From: Seonamhaeicola sp.
GTDB lineage: Bacteria; Bacteroidota; Bacteroidia; Flavobacteriales; Flavobacteriaceae
Reading direction: 5' to 3'
Length of the DNA stretch: 64,000 nt
NCBI RefSeq assembly: GCF_028281565.1
Contig: NZ_JANQJQ010000041.1
Span: forward strand, 1-64,000
Within the stretch, counting starts at the first letter, position 1. Each line of letters starts with the position of its first letter. The notes beneath the pieces are model-generated. The model saw nothing but the letters and a program-made list of their open reading frames with translations, was not told where the DNA came from and ran no database searches. The position numbers and the translations under genes are program-made. Positions 9,890-18,655 of this stretch are shown piece after piece.

Positions 9890-11833
9890 ATGTCAAGAAG
9901 ATTTTTATTTACCTTTTTAGCACTACATTTTATAACTACGGCTTATACCCAAACCTCACAGGATGAGGTGCTTTTTTCGGTAGCCGATGAACCGGTTTAT
10001 GTTTCAGAATTTTTAAGGGTTTATAACAAGAATTTGGATCTGGTTCAGGACGAATCTCAAAGGGACATTGATCAATATTTAAAACTCTTTACATCGTACA
10101 AATTAAAGTTAAAGGAAGCCAGAAGCCTGGGCTTGCATGAAAAGCTATCTTATAAGAGGGAACTTGAAAACTATAAAAAGCAATTGGCTAAAGGTTTTAT
10201 GAAAGATACTAAAGTTACCGATGCTTTAATAGAAGAGGCTTATGAACGGGTTTCATATGATGTAAAGGCAAACCACATACTAATAAAAATACCTCAAAAT
10301 GCAAACCCGAGGGATACTTTAGTGGCCTATAACAAGTTACTTAAATTACGGGAAAGAGCTTTAAACGAAGGTTTTGATAAGGTCAGAAAAGAAGTTCATG
10401 ACGGCAAAACTGTTTTTGGTGAAGCACTTGGATATTTCTCAGGGTTTAAAATGGTTTATAAATTTGAATCGGCCGCTTTCAATACGCCGGTAGGAACCAT
10501 TTCACAACCGTTTAGAACACGTTTTGGCTACCATATAGTTAACGTTCTGGATAAAAGAAAATCAAGGGGGGAGCGCACCGTGGCCCATATTATGGTGATG
10601 GAAAAGAAGGATGATACACTTACTAAACCAGAAGTTAGAATACAGGAGATCTATAGTAAACTGCAACAAGGTGAAACATTTGAAGATTTAGCTAAACAAT
10701 TTTCCGATGATAAAAGTTCTGCTTCAAAAGGGGGGCAATTGGCACCGTTTTCCAGTGGTCAGTTAAGAGCGGAAAAATTTGAAGAAACAGCTTTTAATTT
10801 AGAGAATAAGGGAGATGTGTCAGAACCGTTCAGGTCGGCTTATGGCTGGCACATTGTTAAGCTAATCGATAAAAAATTAATCCCTCCGTTTAAAGACATG
10901 AAAGGGGAATTAGAGGTCAAAGTCAAACGTGACGACCGTTCAAAATTAATAGATGAAGCCTTGTATACATCACTAAAAAAACAATATAATGTGAATAACA
11001 ATCGGCAAGCGCTGGATTATTTTTCATCTATTTTAAATGATAATTACTTCAAAAGAAGCTGGAAATTACCTGAAGACTTTAAAGCTGCTGAACCGCTGGT
11101 AAAAATTGGAAGCAAACAGCTCACATATCAGGATTTTGGAAATTACCTGCTTGAAAAACAAAAAGGAAGAATTTATAAAAAGCCTTTAAAAGCGTTTACG
11201 TTTGGAATGTATGAGGACTTTTTAAATGATAACTTAGTACAGTACAAAGAAGCTAATTTGGAAAACGAAAATGAGGAGTACGCGCATATTTTGGATGAAT
11301 ACAGAGATGGATTGTTGTTGTTTGACCTTATGGAAAATACCATTTGGAATGCCTCTAAAACGGATTCTGTGGACATTGTAAACTATTATGAGCATAATAA
11401 AAGTAAGTATGTTGTTCCCGAACAAATTGATGCTGTTGTGGCCTCATCTTCCAGGCAAAAAACACTTAAAAAGGTTGCCAAACTTCTGGAACAGGGTTTG
11501 GAGTTAGATAAAATTAAAAAACTAATAAACAGTAATAATAAGATCGAGGTCATTTTTACCTCGGAACTTATGGATGCTACCAATAAAGCGCTTCCAAAAT
11601 CGATTCCATTTAAAAAAGGCATTTCCAAAATTTACAAACATAATGGCGGTTTTGTGGTGGTTCAGGTAAAAGACGTTTCACCGGAAACCCAAAAGACTTT
11701 TGAAGAAGCTAAAGGCCATGTTATTAGTGATTATCAAACGTATAAAGAAGAAAATTGGGTAAACACTTTAAGAGAAAAATACAAGGTAGTGGTGAATCAG
11801 GAAGCCCTAAAAAAGGTGAAATCTCAAATTTAA
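9890..11833 (+). CDS. periplasmic peptidyl-prolyl isomerase with two parvulin domains
   Basis: A 647-residue protein with a signal peptide (cleavage near TAYTQ, residues 17-21). It has two PpiC/parvulin-type rotamase domains (about 115-225 and 230-340), each with the AHILI/AHIMV start and the FGYHIV / YGWHIV end. A long helical C-terminal part follows. It probably folds outer-membrane proteins in the periplasm, like SurA. It is first in a run of three related genes and MoxR, with a strong promoter just upstream. Confidence 0.88.
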   Translation: MSRRFLFTFLALHFITTAYTQTSQDEVLFSVADEPVYVSEFLRVYNKNLDLVQDESQRDIDQYLKLFTSYKLKLKEARSLGLHEKLSYKRELENYKKQLAKGFMKDTKVTDALIEEAYERVSYDVKANHILIKIPQNANPRDTLVAYNKLLKLRERALNEGFDKVRKEVHDGKTVFGEALGYFSGFKMVYKFESAAFNTPVGTISQPFRTRFGYHIVNVLDKRKSRGERTVAHIMVMEKKDDTLTKPEVRIQEIYSKLQQGETFEDLAKQFSDDKSSASKGGQLAPFSSGQLRAEKFEETAFNLENKGDVSEPFRSAYGWHIVKLIDKKLIPPFKDMKGELEVKVKRDDRSKLIDEALYTSLKKQYNVNNNRQALDYFSSILNDNYFKRSWKLPEDFKAAEPLVKIGSKQLTYQDFGNYLLEKQKGRIYKKPLKAFTFGMYEDFLNDNLVQYKEANLENENEEYAHILDEYRDGLLLFDLMENTIWNASKTDSVDIVNYYEHNKSKYVVPEQIDAVVASSSRQKTLKKVAKLLEQGLELDKIKKLINSNNKIEVIFTSELMDATNKALPKSIPFKKGISKIYKHNGGFVVVQVKDVSPETQKTFEEAKGHVISDYQTYKEENWVNTLREKYKVVVNQEALKKVKSQI

Positions 11834-11842
11834 AAGTATTAG

Positions 11843-12694
11843 GTGCGTATAAAATTAATCATACTGGTTTTGTTTGTAACACTGGTGTCATGTGATTTTT
11901 TCAAAAGGCAGGACGAACAAACCGCTGTTGCCAGAGTCAATGAGTCATATTTATACTATGACGATATTAAAGATTTGGTGAATGATGAAACCAGCGTGGA
12001 AGATAGTACGCTTATTGTCCAGAATTTTATTAACAGATGGGCTACGCAACAACTGTTTATGGATGGTGCCAAGCTTAATTTAAGCGAATCTGAGCAGGAA
12101 ACCTTTAATAAGTTAGTTAATCAATATAAAAATGATCTGTATACTAAAGCCTATATTGAAGCTTTAGTAAAACGAAGTATAGATACCCTTGTTGACACCG
12201 ATGAAGCCCAGGTATATTACGACAATAATAAAGAAGTTTTCAAACTAAACGAAGAACTCATAAAGTTCAGATATATTCATGTTGATGAAAATATTATTGA
12301 TTACGATAAGATAAAAGAAAAGTTTGAACGCTTTGAGGCTCAGGATAAAAAGGAATTAGACTCTATTTCGCTTCAATTCAATTCCTATTCATTAAACGAT
12401 TCCATTTGGATCAGATTAAGCCAGGTTATTGAAAAAATTCCGGTAGTAACCCCTGAAAATAAAAACGAACTGTTAAAAAAATCTAATTTTGTGCAACTCA
12501 AAGATTCATTAGGAGTATATTTGATGCAAATTAATGATGTATTGCTGAGGAATAATACAGCACCGCTTGAATACGTTAAGCCTACCATAGATCAAATAGT
12601 TATCAATAAAAGAAAGCTAGAGCTTATTAGGCAATTAGAAAAAGATATTATTAAAGATGCTATTAAAAACAAACAATTTGAGATTTATAAATAA
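11843..12694 (+). CDS. periplasmic lipoprotein, SurA/PpiC-chaperone-like without clear rotamase domain
   Basis: A 283-residue protein starting at GTG (11843), nine bases after the preceding gene. The N-terminus has a lipoprotein signal (LVTLVSCDFF; Cys at residue 17). The sequence is helical and resembles the chaperone part of SurA-type proteins (VARVNESYLYYDDIKDL), but no intact parvulin motif is visible. It is probably a membrane-anchored chaperone partner of its two neighbours. Its end overlaps the start of the next gene by 38 bases. Confidence 0.72.
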   Translation: MRIKLIILVLFVTLVSCDFFKRQDEQTAVARVNESYLYYDDIKDLVNDETSVEDSTLIVQNFINRWATQQLFMDGAKLNLSESEQETFNKLVNQYKNDLYTKAYIEALVKRSIDTLVDTDEAQVYYDNNKEVFKLNEELIKFRYIHVDENIIDYDKIKEKFERFEAQDKKELDSISLQFNSYSLNDSIWIRLSQVIEKIPVVTPENKNELLKKSNFVQLKDSLGVYLMQINDVLLRNNTAPLEYVKPTIDQIVINKRKLELIRQLEKDIIKDAIKNKQFEIYK

Positions 12695-14117
12695 TATAGG
12701 ATCCGCTTGTGTTCTATTTGCTTGCTTGCTGGCAATAAACGTTTTATCTGCCCAGGAAATTATTGAAGATAAGCCGAAAGAAGAAAAACCGGCTGAAAAA
12801 AAAGATAGTACTTCAACTACCTATAAAGCTGTTAAGGTAGATGGTGTGGCAGCGGTAGTTGGAGATTACATTATTTTAGAATCGGATATTCCAAAAGAAA
12901 GAGAACAAATTGCTGCTGCAGGTGGTAATATAGAAGGGGTAAAAGACTGTGAGTTAATGGGGTCCATGTTAGAAAAAAAACTCTACGCCCATCATGCCAT
13001 TCAGGATAGTATTCAGGTGTCTGATGCTGAAATCCGCGGCCAGGTAGATTATCAAATTCAACAATTCTTACAGTACTTTAACGGTTCCATGGAAAGACTT
13101 TTAGAGTATTATAAAAAAGATGATGAGCAAAGTTTCAGGGATGAAATGTTTGAGATAAATAAAAGCAACCAGTTAGCCTCTAAAATGCAGGCAAAAATTG
13201 TTGAAGAAGTGGAGATCACCCCTGAAGAAGTGCGTGAGTATTTCAATAAGATCCCGGTAGACAAACGGCCTGTTTTCGGAACTGAATTAAAAGTGGCTCA
13301 AATTGTTGCAGAGCCTAAAGTTACGGAAGAAGAAGAGCAAAGAATTATAGACCGGTTAAATGGCTTTAGGGAAGATGTCATGGAAAGAGGTGCCAGTTTC
13401 AGATCTAAAGCCGTGCTTTATGGCCAGGATCCGGGATTGAAGGATGCGGGTTATAAATATATCTTAGACAGAAAAAAACCAAGAATGGTTAAAGAATTCA
13501 GACAGGCAGCTTTTGCTTTGCAAGAAGGTGAAGTGTCCGAACCATTCAAAACAGATTTTGGCTATCATATAGTATATTGTCAAAAGATCAGGGGGCAGCA
13601 ATATGATGTAAGCCATATTCTGTTAAGGCCAAAGGTTTCTGACCAGGCCATTAAAGAGGCCAAAGAAAGGCTGGAAAAAATAAGGCAACGTATTGTTGAC
13701 GGTGATATTTCTTTTGCAGATGCAGCTAAAGAGGCCAGTGACGAAAGGGAAACTAAAAATGATGGTGGGCAATTAATAAATCCCGAAACTCAGGATTATA
13801 ATTTTGAATTGACAAGAATGGATACGGGGCTGTATGCACAGATCCAAAATTTAAAAGATAATGAAGTGAGTCTGGTGATGAAAGATGAGGACAATCGCGG
13901 TAACGTAAAATATAAGATCTTAATGGTCTCGGATAGGATAGATGAGCATCAGGCCGACTATGCCAGGGATTTCCTGAAAATAAAAGAATTGGCCCTTAAA
14001 GAAAAGCAGTTAAACGCCATCGAGAAATGGCAATCTGAAAAAATAATGGATACTTATATAAAGATTAGTGGAAAATATAGGGATTGTGATTTTTCTAGTA
14101 ACTGGTTAAAAAAATAG
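12657..14117 (+). CDS. SurA-like peptidyl-prolyl isomerase
   Basis: A 486-residue periplasmic chaperone/isomerase. A signal peptide ends near VLSAQ (residue 33). The SurA N-terminal chaperone domain follows (VDGVAAVVGDYIILESDIP, residues about 61-80), then two parvulin domains (about 205-315 and 318-430) with FGYHIVYC and DVSHILLRPK. The role inferred is delivery and folding of outer-membrane beta-barrels. The ATG at 12657 lies inside the previous gene; no later in-frame ATG would retain the signal peptide, so this start is preferred. A gap of only four bases separates it from the MoxR gene. Confidence 0.9.
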   Translation: MLLKTNNLRFINNIGSACVLFACLLAINVLSAQEIIEDKPKEEKPAEKKDSTSTTYKAVKVDGVAAVVGDYIILESDIPKEREQIAAAGGNIEGVKDCELMGSMLEKKLYAHHAIQDSIQVSDAEIRGQVDYQIQQFLQYFNGSMERLLEYYKKDDEQSFRDEMFEINKSNQLASKMQAKIVEEVEITPEEVREYFNKIPVDKRPVFGTELKVAQIVAEPKVTEEEEQRIIDRLNGFREDVMERGASFRSKAVLYGQDPGLKDAGYKYILDRKKPRMVKEFRQAAFALQEGEVSEPFKTDFGYHIVYCQKIRGQQYDVSHILLRPKVSDQAIKEAKERLEKIRQRIVDGDISFADAAKEASDERETKNDGGQLINPETQDYNFELTRMDTGLYAQIQNLKDNEVSLVMKDEDNRGNVKYKILMVSDRIDEHQADYARDFLKIKELALKEKQLNAIEKWQSEKIMDTYIKISGKYRDCDFSSNWLKK

Positions 14118-14121
14118 CATT

Positions 14122-15075
14122 ATGTCTGACGTTGCTGCCGTAGAAGAGTTTGTAAAAAAATATAAAGCGTTAAAACAGGAGATAGCCAAAATTATTGTCG
14201 GACAGGATACCGTTGTAAATCAAATTTTGATTTCTATTTTTTCCGGTGGGCATTCTTTACTCATTGGTGTTCCGGGCCTGGCAAAAACTTTAATGGTAAA
14301 TACCATAGCACAGGCTCTAGGATTGGATTTTAAGCGCATTCAATTTACACCGGATTTAATGCCAAGTGATATTTTGGGAAGTGAGATCTTGGACGAAGAC
14401 CGTCATTTTAAATTTGTCAAAGGCCCTATTTTCGCCAATATTATTCTGGCAGATGAAATTAACAGGACACCACCCAAAACCCAGGCAGCCTTATTGGAAG
14501 CCATGCAGGAACGAGCGGTTACGGTTGCCGGGCATCACTATAAATTGGATCTGCCCTATTTTGTATTGGCAACACAAAACCCTATAGAGCAGGAAGGAAC
14601 GTATCCGTTACCGGAAGCTCAGTTGGACCGTTTTATGTTTGCTATTAATTTAGATTATCCGTCATTTGATGAAGAAGTGGAAGTAGTCAAGGCTACAACG
14701 AACGATGAAAAAATAGAGGTAAATGCGTTGTTCACTGCTGAAGAGATCCTGAATTTCCAACATGTGATCCGTCGCATTCCTGTGGCTGATAATGTTATAG
14801 AATATGCTGTGACCATGGTTGGAAAAACCAGGCCCGATGGTGAAGCTGCTGCAGATTTAGTAAAACAATACATCGATTGGGGAGCAGGGCCAAGGGCCTC
14901 TCAAAACCTTATTTTGGCGGCAAAAACACATGCGGCCATTCATGGTAAATTTTCACCCGATATTGAAGACGTTCAGGCGGTAGCTAATAGTATTCTTCGC
15001 CATAGAATTATTAAAAATTACAAAGCAGAGGCTGAAGGTATTTCAGAAAATCAAATAATTAGCAGTTTATTTTAG
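14122..15075 (+). CDS. MoxR family AAA ATPase
   Basis: A 317-residue AAA+ ATPase. It has the MoxR-type Walker A GVPGLAKT (about 54-61), Walker B ILADEINR, and sensor ATQNPIEQEGTYPLPEAQLDRF. MoxR ATPases act as chaperones that help insert cofactors or assemble complexes, usually with von Willebrand factor A partners. No DUF58 or VWA gene follows here, which is unusual; the neighbours are instead the three periplasmic chaperone genes, and it is probably in their operon. Confidence 0.93.
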   Translation: MSDVAAVEEFVKKYKALKQEIAKIIVGQDTVVNQILISIFSGGHSLLIGVPGLAKTLMVNTIAQALGLDFKRIQFTPDLMPSDILGSEILDEDRHFKFVKGPIFANIILADEINRTPPKTQAALLEAMQERAVTVAGHHYKLDLPYFVLATQNPIEQEGTYPLPEAQLDRFMFAINLDYPSFDEEVEVVKATTNDEKIEVNALFTAEEILNFQHVIRRIPVADNVIEYAVTMVGKTRPDGEAAADLVKQYIDWGAGPRASQNLILAAKTHAAIHGKFSPDIEDVQAVANSILRHRIIKNYKAEAEGISENQIISSLF

Positions 15076-15302
15076 AGGTTTTAAGCTCCGGTTTTGTTGA
15101 TCAGCTATTTTTTATCACAAAATAATGCTAAAAACCTAATCATTTTATTTTAAAATAGCACTATAATAATTTCGTATCATTGCCGGTTGTATTCCCTTAA
15201 TTATTTTTAAATCTTTGCACTATAATTCGTATTTTGCGTCGCTTTTTGAAAAAATGCGTTTGCTTTTTTCCAGGCCAATTTAATCATTGAAATACTTCAT
15301 TT

Positions 15303-18080
15303 ATGCAAACTTATAACGATTACATCAAGGAGATTGAGGAAAGAAAAGCTCAGGGACTACACCCTAAGCCAATTGATGGAGCTGAATTAACAAGCGAGAT
15401 CATCGCTCAGATTAAAGATTCAGATAATCCACACAGAGAAGATTCTCTAAACTTTTTTATTTATAACACCTTACCTGGTACCACAAGTGCAGCCGGTGTC
15501 AAGGCCAAATTTTTAAAGGAGATCATTCTTGGTGAATCTGTAGTTGAAGAAATTACCCCTGATTTTGCATTGGAGCAATTATCACACATGAAAGGAGGGC
15601 CTTCAATTGAAGTTTTATTAGACTTGGCTTTAGGAACTGATGCTGCCATTGCGGAAGCAGCTGCCAAAGTGTTAAAGACTCAGGTGTTTTTATACGAAGC
15701 CGATACGGAGCGTTTAGAAGAAGCTTTTAGAGCTGGAAGTACTATTGCTAAAGACATTATTGAAAGTTACGCTCAGGCAGAGTTCTTTACAAAACTTCCG
15801 GAAGTTGAGGAGGAAATAGACATTGTAACTTACATTGCCGGAATAGGTGATATTTCAACTGATTTATTGTCTCCAGGTGCTGATGCACACTCAAGATCAG
15901 ATAGAGAATTACACGGTCAGTGTATTTTTGAGCATAACAAAGACATGCAACAAGAAGTGTTGGCTTTAAAAGAGCAGCACCCTGATAAGCGCGTGATGTT
16001 GATCGCCGAAAAAGGAACTATGGGCGTAGGGTCTTCAAGAATGTCGGGTGTAAATAACGTGGCGCTTTGGACAGGTATTTCATCTAGCCCTTACGTACCT
16101 TTTATCAACATTGCACCAGTAATTGCGGGCACTAACGGTATTGCTCCAATTTTCTTAACAACTGTTGGAGTAACAGGTGGTATTGGAATCGACCTTAAAA
16201 ACTGGGTAACTAGAAAGGATGCCGAAGGTAACACCGTTTATGATACCGATGGAGAACCTGTATTAGAGCAAGTATATTCGGTTGAAACAGGAACTGTTTT
16301 AACTATCAACACTAAAGAAAAGAAACTATATAACGGCGATCAAGAATTAAAAGATATCTCTGCGGCTTTAACACCACAAAAAATGGAGTTCATTAAAGCC
16401 GGAGGGTCTTACGCAGTGGTTTTTGGTAAAAAATTACAAACCTTTGCTTGTAAGGTTTTAGGAATTGAAGTGCCTCAGGTTTACGCGCCTTCAAGGGAGA
16501 TTTCCATTGAAGGACAAGGTCTTACGGCGGTTGAAAAAATATTCAATAAAAACGCCGTTGGAACTACGCCGGGGAAAACATTACATACGGGATCTAATGT
16601 ACGTGTAGAGGTTAACATTGTTGGGTCTCAGGATACTACAGGTTTAATGACCTCTCAGGAGTTGGAAATGATGGCAGCAACGGTAGTGTCTCCTATTGTT
16701 GATGCTAGTTACCAATCCGGATGTCATACCGCCTCGGTTTGGGATGATAAGTCTAAAGCTAACATCCCTAAGTTGATGAAGTTTATGAACGACTTCGGGT
16801 TAATCACAGCACGTGACCCTAAAGGCGTTTACCACTCCATGACTGATGTAATACACAAAGTATTAAATGATATTACAGTTGATGATTGGGATATCATTAT
16901 TGGTGGAGACTCACATACACGTATGTCTAAAGGTGTGGCTTTTGGTGCCGATTCAGGAACCGTTGCCTTAGCGCTTGCTACAGGTGAGGCTACTATGCCA
17001 ATTCCGGAATCTGTAAAAGTGACCTTTAAAGGGAATATGAGAAGTTTCATGGACTTCCGTGATGTGGTGCATGCAACGCAACAACAAATGTTGAAGCAGT
17101 TTGGTGGTGAAAACGTATTCCAGGGAAGAATCATTGAGGTGCACATAGGTACCTTAACGTCAGACCAGGCCTTTACATTCACAGACTGGACGGCAGAGAT
17201 GAAAGCCAAAGCCTCTATCTGTATCTCAGAAGATGAAACTTTAATAGAATCACTAGAGATTGCAAGAGATCGTATCCAAATCATGATTGAAAAAGGTATG
17301 GATAACGAAAAGCAAGTGCTTCAGGGCTTAGTTGATAAAGCTAATACTAGAATTACAGAGGTTAAAACAGGAATCAAACCAGCCTTAAAACCAGATGCTA
17401 ACGCTAAGTATTATGCTGAGGTTGAAATCGATTTAGATGAAATTGCTGAACCAATGATTGCCGATCCGGATGTAAACAACGAGGATCCTTCTAAACGTTA
17501 TACACATGATACTATCCGTCCGTTATCTTACTACGGAGGAACTAAACAAGTAGACTTAGGATTCGTTGGGTCTTGTATGGTTCATAAAGGTGATATGAAG
17601 ATCCTGGCCCAAATGTTAAAGAATATTGAAGCGCAACAAGGTAAGGTAGCGTTTAATGCGCCATTAGTGGTTGCTCCTCCAACTTATAACATTGTAGATG
17701 AGTTAAAAGAAGAAGGCGACTGGGAAGTGTTACAAAAGTACTCAGGATTTGAGTTCGACGATAACGCACCAAAAGGCTTGGCACGTACCAAGTATGAAAA
17801 CATGTTGTACTTAGAGCGTCCCGGTTGTAACCTGTGCATGGGTAACCAGGAAAAAGCAGAGCCGGGAGATACCGTTATGGCTACCTCTACGCGTTTATTT
17901 CAGGGAAGGGTTGTTAAGGATTCCGGTGAGAAAAAAGGCGAGTCTTTACTATCTTCAACACCGGTAGTGGTATTATCAACCATTTTAGGAAGAACCCCTA
18001 CTATGGAGGAGTACGAAGCCGCTGTAGATGGTATTCTCTTGACTAAGTTCAAGCCATCTCAAAAAGAGTTAGTAATCTAA
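15303..18080 (+). CDS. acnB: bifunctional aconitate hydratase 2 / 2-methylisocitrate dehydratase
   Basis: AcnB interconverts citrate and isocitrate through cis-aconitate, and can dehydrate 2-methylisocitrate. The 925-residue protein has the AcnB order: HEAT-like N-terminal domain, swivel domain, then catalytic domains. Likely [4Fe-4S] ligands are in GSCMVHKGD and the CNLCMGNQ pair near the C-terminus. It is about 60 residues longer than the E. coli enzyme (865). It stands alone, with a 227-base upstream gap showing nothing definite and a terminator after it. A second, unrelated-type aconitase lies 575 bases downstream. Confidence 0.97.
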   Translation: MQTYNDYIKEIEERKAQGLHPKPIDGAELTSEIIAQIKDSDNPHREDSLNFFIYNTLPGTTSAAGVKAKFLKEIILGESVVEEITPDFALEQLSHMKGGPSIEVLLDLALGTDAAIAEAAAKVLKTQVFLYEADTERLEEAFRAGSTIAKDIIESYAQAEFFTKLPEVEEEIDIVTYIAGIGDISTDLLSPGADAHSRSDRELHGQCIFEHNKDMQQEVLALKEQHPDKRVMLIAEKGTMGVGSSRMSGVNNVALWTGISSSPYVPFINIAPVIAGTNGIAPIFLTTVGVTGGIGIDLKNWVTRKDAEGNTVYDTDGEPVLEQVYSVETGTVLTINTKEKKLYNGDQELKDISAALTPQKMEFIKAGGSYAVVFGKKLQTFACKVLGIEVPQVYAPSREISIEGQGLTAVEKIFNKNAVGTTPGKTLHTGSNVRVEVNIVGSQDTTGLMTSQELEMMAATVVSPIVDASYQSGCHTASVWDDKSKANIPKLMKFMNDFGLITARDPKGVYHSMTDVIHKVLNDITVDDWDIIIGGDSHTRMSKGVAFGADSGTVALALATGEATMPIPESVKVTFKGNMRSFMDFRDVVHATQQQMLKQFGGENVFQGRIIEVHIGTLTSDQAFTFTDWTAEMKAKASICISEDETLIESLEIARDRIQIMIEKGMDNEKQVLQGLVDKANTRITEVKTGIKPALKPDANAKYYAEVEIDLDEIAEPMIADPDVNNEDPSKRYTHDTIRPLSYYGGTKQVDLGFVGSCMVHKGDMKILAQMLKNIEAQQGKVAFNAPLVVAPPTYNIVDELKEEGDWEVLQKYSGFEFDDNAPKGLARTKYENMLYLERPGCNLCMGNQEKAEPGDTVMATSTRLFQGRVVKDSGEKKGESLLSSTPVVVLSTILGRTPTMEEYEAAVDGILLTKFKPSQKELVI

Positions 18081-18103
18081 TTATAGACACAAGCATATAA
18101 TTG

Positions 18104-18135
18104 AAAGCCTGAGTTTATAACTCGGGCTTTTTGTT
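18104..18135 (+). terminator. acnB terminator
   Basis: The stem AAAGCCTGAG (18104-18113) pairs with CTCGGGCTTT (18121-18130) with one mismatch, followed by TTGTTTTT. It lies 24 bases after the acnB stop codon. Confidence 0.8.
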
Positions 18136-18530
18136 TTTATCATTTGTCATGCTGAACTGTCAGACTGAGCTTGTCGAAGTCTCGTTTCAGCATCTCATTA
18201 TTATTAGTTGGGCGTTCCCCTTAATACCTACAAGGTTTCTACTTCGACTCCGCTCAGCACGGGCAAAACCTTGCAGGAAACGGGTCGGGCTTTCCGCTAT
18301 ATCTTTTTTTAACGTCATTGCGAGGAGGCACGACGTAGCAATCTGTTAATTTACATTCCTAATTCTTAGCTTAATGCTTCTTTTACAAAAAAGGATGCCG
18401 CTACAATCCCTAACGCGGGCATACCTGTCAGGATCAATTCATTCGGTTCACTTACTTATTATACGTTTTTCTTAGGTGTCACACTGAGCGCAGTCGAAGT
18501 GCATTTAGGAAGTTCATTTTTAAATGATTT
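18136..18530. repeat. cluster of dispersed palindromic repeats
   Basis: The acnB-acnA gap holds several modules of intergenic repeats seen elsewhere in this window: GTCATGCTGAACTGTCAGAC with GAGCTTGTCGAAGTCTCG (from 18147), CTTCGACTCCGCTCAGCAC in the opposite sense (about 18242), GTCATTGCGAGGAGGCACGA (about 18315), and GTGTCACACTGAGCGCAGTC (about 18476). No convincing gene is present. Confidence 0.75.
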
Positions 18531-18655
18531 ATTAAATAGATTTTACCAAATTAAGAATAAAAGCAATCTATGTTCAAAGGTTTTAAACGGTGTCCTAATT
18601 TCGTATATTAGTAATCCTGAAAAATAAAGCATTAAACATTAAATAGATACAGCTT

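Noticed and set aside
16829-17284. A 151-codon minus-strand frame inside acnB
   Set aside because: It lies fully within a well-supported AcnB coding sequence and shows no family features.
18131-18349. A 72-codon plus-strand frame after acnB
   Set aside because: It is composed of dispersed repeat sequence and begins in the terminator tail.
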